Below the pieces are notes generated by a model that was given only the letters and a program-made list of their open reading frames with translations, searched no databases and was not told where the DNA came from. Source: Oscillospiraceae bacterium (GTDB taxonomy: Bacteria; Bacillota; Clostridia; Oscillospirales; Ruminococcaceae). Taken from it: a stretch of 22,124 nucleotides of DNA. The stretch spans positions 1-22,124 of the forward strand of contig JAGAUG010000052.1 of assembly GCA_017828935.1 (NCBI GenBank), read 5' to 3'. A program made the position numbers and the translations under genes. Positions 1 to 7,721 of this stretch are shown piece by piece; within the stretch, counting starts at the first letter, position 1; each line of letters starts with the position of its first letter.

Positions 1-36
1 ATATTATTTTTTATATTATTTTTTATATTATTTTTC
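1..36. repeat. 12-bp tandem repeat after atpB
   Basis: Three consecutive copies of a 12-bp AT unit (ATATTATTTTTT) fill the left edge of the window. On the minus strand each copy carries a TAA in the same frame, and the atpB stop is the TAA of the rightmost copy. The atpB stop is therefore backed up by further in-frame stops. It is probably a slippage-generated microsatellite between atpB and the next gene, expected to be atpE, which is outside the window. Confidence 0.7.
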
Positions 37-744
37 TTTAGCTGACGAAACATAGGCCATTGTTAAAGAAATTAAAATAAATGCTTGGATAAACGCAGAA
101 AATAAATCAAAATAAATAGACAATACCGCTGGAAGCCCTACTTGAAACACCGGTATATACTGGCCAATTACAGGAATAATAGAGCTTAGCGCTCCGAGAC
201 CTGTATATATAAGCTGAGTTATTATAACTCCGGCTGCGATATTTCCGAAGTGTCTAAAGCTAAGCGACACCGGGACGGCAATCTCACTGATAATATTAAG
301 CGGAAACAAAAAAGCAACTGGCTCAAAAAAAGATTTTAAATATCCCTTTAGGCCTTTATATTTCAAGCCATTATACTGTATCATAAAAAACGTCATCAAA
401 GCCCAAGTTAAAGTCATATTAAAATCAGCCGTCGGCGGTCTTAAAGTTAGTAAACCCGACAAACTCGACAAAAACGAAAATATAAATAAAGCTGTTATAT
501 ACGGTACAAAAATTTCGTTGCCAGCTCCCATCGAAGTTCCAACTAAATTATTCATTACAGTAACAAGTTTCTCAGCTAAAACCTGTTTTGAACTTATATT
601 TTTTTTATTTAAATTTCTAGTCAATATTTTTATAATAATAAATACTAATAATATTATAAACCAAGAAACTATAACAGTTTCTGTTATTGGAATCCCTCCC
701 AAAAACGGAATAACAAATATTATTTTCGGACCATTTACATTCAA
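28..744 (-). CDS. atpB: F0F1 ATP synthase subunit a
   Basis: Membrane subunit a of the F0 sector, which forms the ion half-channels against the c-ring. The 238-residue length suits a Firmicutes subunit a. Several hydrophobic helices are visible, and the family signature LSFRHFGNIAAG at about 161-172 includes the essential arginine R164. A second conserved stretch near 213-226 contains the motif QAFIL. The start appears to be TTG at 742-744, preceded by GGGTG seven bases upstream; the ATGs just inside are out of frame. It follows atpI by 26 bp, the usual order of the atp operon. The remaining atp genes should lie to the left, outside the window. Ion specificity (H+ or Na+) cannot be judged without subunit c. 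Confidence 0.95.
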   Translation of the reverse strand: MNVNGPKIIFVIPFLGGIPITETVIVSWFIILLVFIIIKILTRNLNKKNISSKQVLAEKLVTVMNNLVGTSMGAGNEIFVPYITALFIFSFLSSLSGLLTLRPPTADFNMTLTWALMTFFMIQYNGLKYKGLKGYLKSFFEPVAFLFPLNIISEIAVPVSLSFRHFGNIAAGVIITQLIYTGLGALSSIIPVIGQYIPVFQVGLPAVLSIYFDLFSAFIQAFILISLTMAYVSSAKEK

Positions 745-770
745 GTTATTTCACCCGTCTTTTATTTAAT

Positions 771-1166
771 TTATTCTAAAAAAGCTTGGAAAAATATCGC
801 TATCTTAGAAAAAAACAAAGAAACTAAAAAAGCTAAATTATTTATTTTATTTATTTTCATCGCTATTATAATTACTATCGCCATCAAAAAATATCTAATA
901 TAATAATAAAAAACAGCTCTTGTTTTTATTTTATTTGTTTGACTCGAAATCAAAACTAATCTTTCAGTACTAATAGCGATAAATATAAAATTCAAAACAC
1001 TGTAACTACTACCTAAAATCAATCCCAATACAAAAGACATATTATTTTTTTTAAAAAAACACAAAATTATATAAAATATTATATCTAAAACCAAAACAAC
1101 AACAGCGTTATTTTTAATTTGTTTTTTTATAAGTTTATCTCTTATAATATTAATATTAATATTCAT
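771..1166 (-). CDS. atpI: ATP synthase subunit I-like membrane protein
   Basis: A 131-residue protein with four hydrophobic segments (about residues 21-37, 43-65, 85-103 and 108-128) separated by lysine/arginine-rich loops. This is the size and topology of the AtpI (ATP synthase protein I) family, which helps assemble the c-ring or supply Mg2+. Identification rests mainly on position directly upstream of atpB and on topology, because the family is poorly conserved. It lies 21 bp after the fumarase alpha gene. No Shine-Dalgarno sequence is visible before its ATG, only A/T runs, so translation may depend on coupling to the upstream gene. No better internal start is seen. Confidence 0.75.
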   Translation of the reverse strand: MNININIIRDKLIKKQIKNNAVVVLVLDIIFYIILCFFKKNNMSFVLGLILGSSYSVLNFIFIAISTERLVLISSQTNKIKTRAVFYYYIRYFLMAIVIIIAMKINKINNLAFLVSLFFSKIAIFFQAFLE

Positions 1167-1187
1167 AAAATAAAAATTAAAAAAATT

Positions 1188-2033
1188 TTAAATTATAATT
1201 TTAGAATGTCTTGTCGCGTGACACCCAATATTAACAGCAACCGGAATCGAAGCGATGTGTGTTGGCGCCCATTCTATATTAACTGCTAAAGCTGTTGTCT
1301 TCCCTCCAAGACCTTGAGGACCTATATTTAAATTATTAACGCTATCTAAAATTTTTAGCTCTAAATTTTTATATCTTTCGTCTTGATTTCTAAGCTCAAC
1401 ATCTCGACACAAGGCTTTTTTTGATAAATAAGCTGAATATTCAAAATCTCCGCCAATTCCAACGCCGATAACCATCGGCGGACAAGCGCTAGCCCCCGCA
1501 CTCTTAACTGTTTCTAAAACAAAATCTATAATCTGTTCTTCTCCAGCCGAAGGCGTCATCATCTTAATCTTGCTCATATTTTCGCTTCCAAAGCCCTTTG
1601 GCGCTACTAAAATTTCTATCTTGTCGCCTTCAACAAGATCTATATAAATTATAGCCGGTGTGTTATCTTTTGTATTTTTTCTACTAAAAACTGGGTCAGA
1701 TACAACTGAACACCGAAGATAACCACGAAGATATCCTTCTCTAACACCTTTGTTAACAGCGTCTTTAATCGAACCTCCAGTTAATCTTACGTCCTGGCCA
1801 ATTTTTAAAAAAACAACAGCGATACCTGTATCTTGACAAATCGGAATCTGTTTTTCTTGGGCAAATTCATAATTTTTTATTAACAAATCAATAATATCTC
1901 TTGACATCAAATCTGTCTCTAAATCTAAATATTTATTAAATAATTTTTTTGTATTTTCCGGCAAGATTACATTAGATTTGATACACAAATCAGCGACAAC
2001 TTCAGATACTTGACTTACATTAATTTCTCTCAT
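1188..2033 (-). CDS. fumA: Class I fumarate hydratase, alpha (N-terminal) subunit
   Basis: Catalytic subunit of the oxygen-sensitive [4Fe-4S] fumarase that interconverts fumarate and malate. Its length of 281 residues matches the separate alpha subunit found in Clostridia and archaea. Conserved cysteines sit in the motifs PICQDTG (C66), SACPP (C184) and IGCHATR (C271), as expected for the three cluster ligands. The related tartrate dehydratase alpha subunit (TtdA) shares this domain, so the substrate is inferred. It lies 13 bp after an amidohydrolase gene and 21 bp before atpI. The partner beta subunit, usually the next gene, is absent here. The ribosome-binding site is weak. Confidence 0.9.
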   Translation of the reverse strand: MREINVSQVSEVVADLCIKSNVILPENTKKLFNKYLDLETDLMSRDIIDLLIKNYEFAQEKQIPICQDTGIAVVFLKIGQDVRLTGGSIKDAVNKGVREGYLRGYLRCSVVSDPVFSRKNTKDNTPAIIYIDLVEGDKIEILVAPKGFGSENMSKIKMMTPSAGEEQIIDFVLETVKSAGASACPPMVIGVGIGGDFEYSAYLSKKALCRDVELRNQDERYKNLELKILDSVNNLNIGPQGLGGKTTALAVNIEWAPTHIASIPVAVNIGCHATRHSKIII

Positions 2034-2046
2034 AATATATTATTTT

Positions 2047-3210
2047 TTAAATTACTCTCTTCCCGTCGATTATTATTATTTTTGGCGTAGCTTTTAAATT
2101 AAACGGATCTTCATCAAATAAAACTATATCTGCGTCTTTTCCTTCTTCGATAGAGCCTATTTTGTCGTCTAAGCCACATATTTTAGCCGGATTAATTGTA
2201 ATCGATTTAAGAGCTTCAAGCCAATCCAAGCCTTCTTTTATAGCTAAAGCCCCAGAAAACGTTAAATATTCTGTCGGAACAACTGGATGGTCAGTTGATA
2301 TAGCAACATCTAGACCTTCTTTGTTTAATTTAACAGGATTAAAATTACTAAGATTTTTCATCTCAACTTTACTTCTATCACAAAACAACGGTCCAGTAAT
2401 AATCTTGGCTTCTTCTTTTTTGAGATCTTCTGAAATTAAATAGCCTTCTGTCGCGTGAATAATTACGTAATCTAAATTAAATTCTTTAGAGATTCTAATC
2501 GCCGTAAAAATATCGTCGGCCCGATGAGCGTGGAAATGAGCCTGTATCTTTTTTTGAAGAAGTGGCAAAAGCGCTTCACATTTCATATCATAATCTGGCT
2601 CATCATATTCTTCATCAGCTTCAGCATAATCAATTTCGTTCATATATCTTTTCGCTTTTTGAAGTTGTTCTCTAATTATAGCCGCAACTGTCATCCTAGT
2701 CGACGGCAACTCTTCTTTATCGCCGTAAACTCGCTTTGGGTTCTCTCCTAAAGCGAACTTTATAGCGAGCGGCTCTTTAACAACCATATCGTCGACTCTG
2801 TGTCCAAAAGTTTTTACCGCAACAACTTGACCCCCAATTGGGTTAGCACTTCCAGGAGAAATAACAGCGCAAGTAACTCCAGATTTAAGAGCATCTTTAA
2901 AACATCTATCAAACGGATTAATTGCGTCGATCGCTCGAAGCTGAGGAGTCGCCGGATCATTTTCTTCGTTTCCGTCTTCACCCTCGAGACCAACAGCATC
3001 TTCCCAAAGACTTATATGACAATGAGCGTCGATAAAACCAGGAAAAGCACTTAGCCCCTCTCCGTCAATAATATCATTATCAAGAATATTATTAATTTCT
3101 GAATCGCTCATCTCACCTACTTTTAAAATTTTTTTATCTTTTATATATATATACCCTCTATCTATAATTTCGCCAACCATCGGATATATTTTTATATTTT
3201 TTATTAACAT
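2047..3210 (-). CDS. Amidohydrolase family metal-dependent hydrolase
   Basis: A 387-residue amidohydrolase-superfamily protein of the imidazolonepropionase-like type. Visible metal ligands are the HxH pair in DAHCHI (H63, H65), further histidines in the motifs FHAHRADD and HATEG, and the aspartate in STDHP. The N-terminal 55 residues and the C-terminal part (GSIEEGKDADIVLFD) form the typical composite beta-sandwich. An acidic insertion (about residues 195-206) is rich in Glu, Asp and Tyr. Substrate is not predictable; a cyclic amide or a dipeptide-like compound is possible. AGAGGT lies 12 bp upstream of the ATG. It sits 57 bp after galU and 13 bp before the fumarase alpha gene in the minus-strand operon. 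Confidence 0.88.
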   Translation of the reverse strand: MLIKNIKIYPMVGEIIDRGYIYIKDKKILKVGEMSDSEINNILDNDIIDGEGLSAFPGFIDAHCHISLWEDAVGLEGEDGNEENDPATPQLRAIDAINPFDRCFKDALKSGVTCAVISPGSANPIGGQVVAVKTFGHRVDDMVVKEPLAIKFALGENPKRVYGDKEELPSTRMTVAAIIREQLQKAKRYMNEIDYAEADEEYDEPDYDMKCEALLPLLQKKIQAHFHAHRADDIFTAIRISKEFNLDYVIIHATEGYLISEDLKKEEAKIITGPLFCDRSKVEMKNLSNFNPVKLNKEGLDVAISTDHPVVPTEYLTFSGALAIKEGLDWLEALKSITINPAKICGLDDKIGSIEEGKDADIVLFDEDPFNLKATPKIIIIDGKRVI

Positions 3211-3267
3211 ATTTAGTCAATTACCTCTTTGATTTATTTTTAAATTATTAAATCTATATTTATAAAA

Positions 3268-4140
3268 TTATAAAAATTTATTTTTTAAATAATTATTAAA
3301 TTCTTTGCCAATCTCGACGTGATCTAAACCTATCTCGACAATTGCTTTTAATATTTCTAATTTGTTGCCAATATCGTATCTTATACCGTCGTAATTAACA
3401 CCTATCATCCCTGTTGTTTTTGTTATCGCCGCCATCGCGTCTGTAAGTTGTATCTCGCCGTTCTTACCTGCTGGTAAATTTTCTAACAGATCAAAAATAT
3501 TTTTATCTAAAACACATCTACCCAAAATCGAAAAATTAGATAAAACTTTATCAGGAGTCGGCTTTTCTATCATATCTAAGACTTTATATATTTTATCTTC
3601 GATTTTAGATACTTTTAGAGACGAATAACTTAAAATTTGCTCGTCAGAAACTTCTTTGATCCCAACAACTCCGAGATTATATTTATCGTAGGCCTCACAA
3701 AGTTGTAAACAAGCTGGCTTATTATTTTTATTAATTATTATATCGTCACCATACAAAACAGCAAACGGATCGTCCCCAACAAACGACTTTGCGCAATAAA
3801 CAGCGTGACCAAGTCCTTTTGTTTCTTTTTGTCTTATATAATATATATTCGCCATCTGAGATATTTTTTTGATTTCTTCGTAGGCTTTTTCTTTTTTTGA
3901 AGACAATAACTTAGATTCTAGCTCAAAGCTTCTATCAAAGTGATCTTCGATAACAGTCTTTCCCCTGTTTGTAATTATTAATATATCTTCTATTCCTGAC
4001 TCAACAGCTTCTTCGACAATATATTGTATAGCTGGCTTATCAACTATAGTAAGCATCTCTTTGGGCATCGCCTTGGACGCCGGCAAAACTCTTGTTCCCA
4101 AACCTGCTGCTGGGATAACAGCTTTTTTGACTTTTGTCAT
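3268..4140 (-). CDS. galU: UTP--glucose-1-phosphate uridylyltransferase
   Basis: Makes UDP-glucose from UTP and glucose-1-phosphate, feeding cell-wall and capsule polysaccharide or glycolipid synthesis. The 290-residue protein has the bacterial GalU N-terminal nucleotide-binding signature GLGTRVLPASKAMPKEML near residues 14-31, the uridine-binding region around GLGHAVYCAK, and VLYGDDI as the metal-binding acidic motif. EKPTP and the late EIQLTDA segment also match GalU. AGGAG is 10 bp upstream of the ATG. It follows the RING-finger gene by 26 bp in the same direction. Confidence 0.95.
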   Translation of the reverse strand: MTKVKKAVIPAAGLGTRVLPASKAMPKEMLTIVDKPAIQYIVEEAVESGIEDILIITNRGKTVIEDHFDRSFELESKLLSSKKEKAYEEIKKISQMANIYYIRQKETKGLGHAVYCAKSFVGDDPFAVLYGDDIIINKNNKPACLQLCEAYDKYNLGVVGIKEVSDEQILSYSSLKVSKIEDKIYKVLDMIEKPTPDKVLSNFSILGRCVLDKNIFDLLENLPAGKNGEIQLTDAMAAITKTTGMIGVNYDGIRYDIGNKLEILKAIVEIGLDHVEIGKEFNNYLKNKFL

Positions 4141-4166
4141 CTTAAATCCACTCCTGTTTTTATAAA

Positions 4167-5147
4167 TTAAATTCTAAATAAAAATAATAATATTAAGCCT
4201 ATAATCCAAACTAAATTACTATTAACAGATCCTTTTTTTATTAAAATATTTTTATAATCAGCGTCGCTCATATAAACTTTTCTATCTATCGAATTTATTT
4301 TTTTTATGCTCATCTTTCGATAGATCCTGCTAGCTGTAGCACCCATAATAACTTGTAAAACAAACTGACTAAATAATATATAATTCTGAACTTGTGGATT
4401 TTGATTAAAAAATAATATATACTGTCTTATTATAGAACTATATATTTCGCTATCTTGTAAATTAAAAAATTCTAACAAACCAGTTGTTTGAACTAAGTTT
4501 TGAATAGCTTGTAAAAGACCAGCCGGAAGAAAAGCTGTTAAAATAGCAGCTACTATAAATAAACGTAGTACACAAAACAAAATACCCGCTAGATACATTT
4601 TTCTATAAAAAAAATAAAGTTCTTTAAAAATAAAAGCGCTAAAATTAAATTCAGTTAACGAATATTTATTTTTATCGATCGCCTTAAATTTAACAAGATA
4701 AGAAAGCGCTCCTGAACCAAGATAATAAAACCAATCTTTAACACTAATACCCGATATTTTTTCTTCGCTAATAATTTTTTCAGAATTAAACCAAATTAAT
4801 TTAGGTCTTGAATCAAGAGGCTCTCCACAACTTTCACAAATTTTATTTTCTTTATTATTTGTTTCGCCGCAACTGGGACAATCTATATATTCTATCTCGC
4901 TCTTTGAGCTGTCTTTTTTTATTTCCGGCCTCTCAAAAGATTTTTTAAGCGACTCTATATTAGAGTTAGTATAAAAATACTCTCCATGTCTTTGTTTATT
5001 AATACACTCGCCTTGTTTATTATAACACTCTTTATGATAAGGCGTCCCACATTCAGGACAAACAACTATCATATCGCCTTCTTTAAATTTTTCTTGACAA
5101 ACCGGACATTCTTGATCTTTATAATATTCCATCAACAAATCTTTCAT
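4167..5147 (-). CDS. RING-finger/zinc-ribbon membrane protein
   Basis: A 326-residue protein of unknown function. The N-terminus has a RING-like metal-binding pattern: C14xxC17, C30xxC33, H38xxC41 and C48. A separate zinc ribbon follows at C90xxC93 and C104xxC107. Between and after these is a charged linker. The second half contains a motif with YFFYRKMYLAG around residue 175, similar in feel to DUF2628-type membrane proteins. Hydrophobic helices follow at about 182-206, and further ones near 253-275 and at the extreme C-terminus (about 312-326). The zinc domains should therefore face the cytoplasm. RING-like proteins of this build occur in Clostridia, but ubiquitin-ligase activity should not be assumed. 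It lies between prfB and galU. Confidence 0.8.
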   Translation of the reverse strand: MKDLLMEYYKDQECPVCQEKFKEGDMIVVCPECGTPYHKECYNKQGECINKQRHGEYFYTNSNIESLKKSFERPEIKKDSSKSEIEYIDCPSCGETNNKENKICESCGEPLDSRPKLIWFNSEKIISEEKISGISVKDWFYYLGSGALSYLVKFKAIDKNKYSLTEFNFSAFIFKELYFFYRKMYLAGILFCVLRLFIVAAILTAFLPAGLLQAIQNLVQTTGLLEFFNLQDSEIYSSIIRQYILFFNQNPQVQNYILFSQFVLQVIMGATASRIYRKMSIKKINSIDRKVYMSDADYKNILIKKGSVNSNLVWIIGLILLFLFRI

Positions 5148-5187
5148 AACAACACGCCATTCTTTTTTATAAAATTATATTTAATAA

Positions 5188-6300
5188 TTATAAATTTTCT
5201 TGATTTGATTTTATAAGATAAGCGTTAATAAAACCATCTAGATTACCATCCATTACAGACTGAACATCTCCTATTTCGAAGCCAGTTCTGTGATCTTTAA
5301 CTAAAGTATATGGCATAAAAACGTACGATCTTATTTGCGACCCCCAAGTAATTTCTTTTTGGGAGCCTTTAATATCTTCTATTTTTTCAAGGTGTTCTCT
5401 TTCTTTTATTTCTATTAATTTTGATTTGAGCATCCTCATCGCAATTTCTTTATTTTGTTTTTGACTTCTTTCGTTTTGACAAGCAACAATCACTCCAGTT
5501 GGCAAGTGAGTTATTCTTACAGCTGACTCTGTTTTATTAACATGTTGACCACCAGCCCCGCCAGCCCTGTATGTATCTATTTTTAAATCTTCGTCATTTA
5601 TATTAACTTTTATATCATCGTCGATTTCTGGCATCACTTCTAAAGCGGCAAAAGAAGTATGTCTCCTACCAGACGAATCGAACGGCGAGATCCTAACAAG
5701 CCTGTGTACTCCTGCTTCTGATCTTAAAAATCCGTAAGCGTTAAGACCCTCTATCAAGATCGAGATACTTTTTATTCCAGCCTCGTCGCCATCTAAACAA
5801 AATAAAATCTTAGTTTTATAATTCCGCCTCTCAGCCCAACGGGAATACATTCTATAAAGCATTTGAACCCAATCTTGAGCTTCCGTTCCCCCAGCTCCAG
5901 AATGAAAAGTCAATATCGCGTTTTTAGCGTCGTATTCACCTGTAAGCAAAGTACTCAGACTTATATTTTCTATATTATTTAATAATTTTTTATATTCTAA
6001 ATTTAGTTCATCAAATAAACTAGAATTCTTTTCTTCAAGAGCAACGTCGATCATAATAATCAACTCTTCATAAGCTTGATTTAAACTTTCGTATTCACTA
6101 ATTTTTTGTTTATAATTTTTAATTTTTTGAAGTACGACTTGAGATTCTTTCATGTCGTCCCAAAAACCTGTATCTAAAATTTTTTTTTCTAAATTAAAAA
6201 CTTCTTGAGATATCTTATCGATTCCCAAGCCCGCTTTTAATTTTAAAATTTTTTTTTCTAAATTAAAAACTTCTTGTCTTAGCTCTTCGATTCTTATCAT
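5188..6300 (-). CDS. prfB: Peptide chain release factor 2
   Basis: Class I release factor that reads UAA and UGA stop codons. The 370-residue protein shows the stop-codon-recognition tripeptide SPF (residues 205-207) and the catalytic GGQ (250-252) in a GGAGGQHVNK context, which identifies RF2 rather than RF1. The complete protein is encoded in one frame: the usual programmed +1 frameshift (CTT TGA C) near codon 25 is absent, with only a vaguely similar GGGCTTGGGA there. The motif QEVFNLEKKIL occurs twice, at residues 9-19 and 32-42, from a 32-bp exact DNA repeat. It is 32 bp downstream of ftsY in the same operon. Confidence 0.96.
   Translation of the reverse strand: MIRIEELRQEVFNLEKKILKLKAGLGIDKISQEVFNLEKKILDTGFWDDMKESQVVLQKIKNYKQKISEYESLNQAYEELIIMIDVALEEKNSSLFDELNLEYKKLLNNIENISLSTLLTGEYDAKNAILTFHSGAGGTEAQDWVQMLYRMYSRWAERRNYKTKILFCLDGDEAGIKSISILIEGLNAYGFLRSEAGVHRLVRISPFDSSGRRHTSFAALEVMPEIDDDIKVNINDEDLKIDTYRAGGAGGQHVNKTESAVRITHLPTGVIVACQNERSQKQNKEIAMRMLKSKLIEIKEREHLEKIEDIKGSQKEITWGSQIRSYVFMPYTLVKDHRTGFEIGDVQSVMDGNLDGFINAYLIKSNQENL
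6176..6276 (-). repeat. In-frame duplication inside prfB
   Basis: Two identical 32-bp segments at 6176-6207 and 6245-6276 lie 69 bp (23 codons) apart. They encode the repeated QEVFNLEKKIL in the N-terminal coiled region of RF2. The flanking codons before each copy are also similar (EEL-R versus DKI-S). The segment between them is where other bacteria carry the programmed frameshift. Confidence 0.85.
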
Positions 6301-6332
6301 AATAAATTTATCATCCCAAAATTAAATTAAAT

Positions 6333-7241
6333 TTAACTCGAAAATAATTCGTCCGCAAATATTTTTGGATCAAACGGCTGTAAGTCGTCAACCTGTTCTC
6401 CAACGCCAATATATTTAACAGGTATCTCAAGTTCGTTTTTAATAGCAATAACAATTCCGCCTTTGGCTGTTCCATCTAATTTTGTAAGTACTATTCCAGT
6501 TATATTTGCTACTTCTTTGAATTGTTTCGCTTGACTTATTGCGTTTTGGCCAGTTGAAGCGTCTAAAACCAACAAAACTTCAAGCGAACTACTCGGAGCT
6601 TCTTTTTTTATAACCCTCGATATTTTTTCTAGCTCTTGCATCAAATTCTTTTTATTATGAAGCCTACCAGCCGTATCGCATATCAAAATATCAGCCTTTC
6701 TAGCAATAGAAGCTCTAACGCTATCAAAAACAACAGCCGCCGGGTCAGCACCTTGGGATTGTTTTATAATATCAACTCCAGCTCGACTAGCCCAAATATC
6801 AAGTTGCTCTGTTGCTGCCGCCCTAAACGTATCAGCAGCACCTAATATAACTTTATTACCCTGATTTTTAAACTGATAAGCTAACTTCCCGACCGTCGTC
6901 GTTTTTCCGACTCCGTTAACGCCAATAACTAATATTATCGCCGGCTTGTTTTCTAAATTAAGATCGTTATCCCCAACTAGAATTTCCGTAATTATTTCTT
7001 TAAGACAAGCCTTTACGTCCTCGCTATCTTTTAGATTTTTTTTCTTTGTTTCTGATCTTAATTTATTACAAATATCCGTAGCTGTTTTTACCCCAACATC
7101 ATTCATAATTAATATCTCTTCTAATTCTTCAAAAAGCTCTTCGTCGACCTGTCTAAAAACCGAAAACGTCTCTTCGATTTTTTTCATCATATTGGCTTTC
7201 GTACTTTTTAGCCCTTGTTTTATTTTTTCGAAAAATCCCAT
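6333..7241 (-). CDS. ftsY: Signal recognition particle receptor FtsY
   Basis: SRP-receptor GTPase that docks ribosome-nascent-chain complexes at the membrane for co-translational insertion. The 302-residue NG-domain protein starts with the lipid-binding MGFFEKIKQGLKST helix and lacks the long acidic A domain of E. coli FtsY, as is normal in Firmicutes. G-motifs are GVNGVGKTTT (107-116), DTAGR (189-193) and TKLDGTAKGG (253-262). The insertion box ADTFRAAA is at 136-143. A GGAGGT Shine-Dalgarno lies about 11 bp upstream. It is the first gene of the long minus-strand run, so the operon promoter should lie between it and the small plus-strand gene at 7369. Confidence 0.96.
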   Translation of the reverse strand: MGFFEKIKQGLKSTKANMMKKIEETFSVFRQVDEELFEELEEILIMNDVGVKTATDICNKLRSETKKKNLKDSEDVKACLKEIITEILVGDNDLNLENKPAIILVIGVNGVGKTTTVGKLAYQFKNQGNKVILGAADTFRAAATEQLDIWASRAGVDIIKQSQGADPAAVVFDSVRASIARKADILICDTAGRLHNKKNLMQELEKISRVIKKEAPSSSLEVLLVLDASTGQNAISQAKQFKEVANITGIVLTKLDGTAKGGIVIAIKNELEIPVKYIGVGEQVDDLQPFDPKIFADELFSS

Positions 7242-7258
7242 TCCTAAAATTTACCTCC

Positions 7259-7290
7259 AAAAATCTAAAAATCCAAAAATCTAAAAATTT
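7259..7290. repeat. 8-bp tandem repeat in ftsY leader
   Basis: Four head-to-tail copies of an 8-bp unit (AAAAATCT, AAAAATCC, AAAAATCT, AAAAATTT) start next to the ftsY Shine-Dalgarno (7253-7258). They would lie in the 5' untranslated region of the ftsY operon mRNA. Probably a slippage tract; copy number could vary between strains. Confidence 0.7.
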
Positions 7291-7368
7291 ATTAAAACTC
7301 GTAACATCAAAATAGTCCAACGCATAATATATATTATTATATATTTAAAATAAGTTGGTGTTTAACTA

Positions 7369-7704
7369 ATGGCTAGAGCTATCTTAATTATGTTTTTAAG
7401 CAGTTTAACTATTATTGGTTTTTATGATATTTTTAAATCAATAAAATCAATTATTTTTCGACCACAAAACTCGAACTTTTCGATCGTATTGCCGATAAAA
7501 GAAAACGACGAAAATATCGAATACCAAATAAGATGTTTATCAAATTTAATCGAAACTAAAAATTATAATTCAAATTTGATTATCGCCGATATGGGGATGG
7601 ACTTTGAAACCCTTCAAATTTGTCACTCTGTTGCTGAACAAGATAATAAAATTATTATATGTGGCCCTCAAGAAGTCAAATATTTTGCTTGCGACGCTTT
7701 ATAA
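7369..7704 (+). CDS. Small membrane-anchored protein of unknown function
   Basis: A 111-residue protein not recognised by name. Residues 4-22 form one hydrophobic segment (probable signal anchor). It is followed by a basic stretch (KSIKSIIFRP) and a soluble alpha/beta-like tail beginning FSIVLPIKEND and continuing through NLIIADMGMDFET to IIICGPQE. The tail vaguely recalls the first strands of a nucleotide-sugar binding fold but is too short for a glycosyltransferase. Small proteins of this plan are recalled from other Clostridia, which supports a real gene. The codon use and the clean upstream gap (127 bp) also fit. It is the only plus-strand gene between ftsY and argS. A weak GGTG ribosome site lies 8 bp before the ATG. 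Confidence 0.65.
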   Translation: MARAILIMFLSSLTIIGFYDIFKSIKSIIFRPQNSNFSIVLPIKENDENIEYQIRCLSNLIETKNYNSNLIIADMGMDFETLQICHSVAEQDNKIIICGPQEVKYFACDAL

Positions 7705-7721
7705 AATTAATTTTATTTAAC

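Noticed and set aside
1..36. CRISPR-like array at the left edge
   Set aside because: A 12-bp unit without spacers; a simple tandem repeat.
2800..3054. Plus-strand open frame opposite the amidohydrolase gene
   Set aside because: Lies wholly inside a conserved minus-strand gene, with no ribosome site or recognisable domain; a shadow frame.
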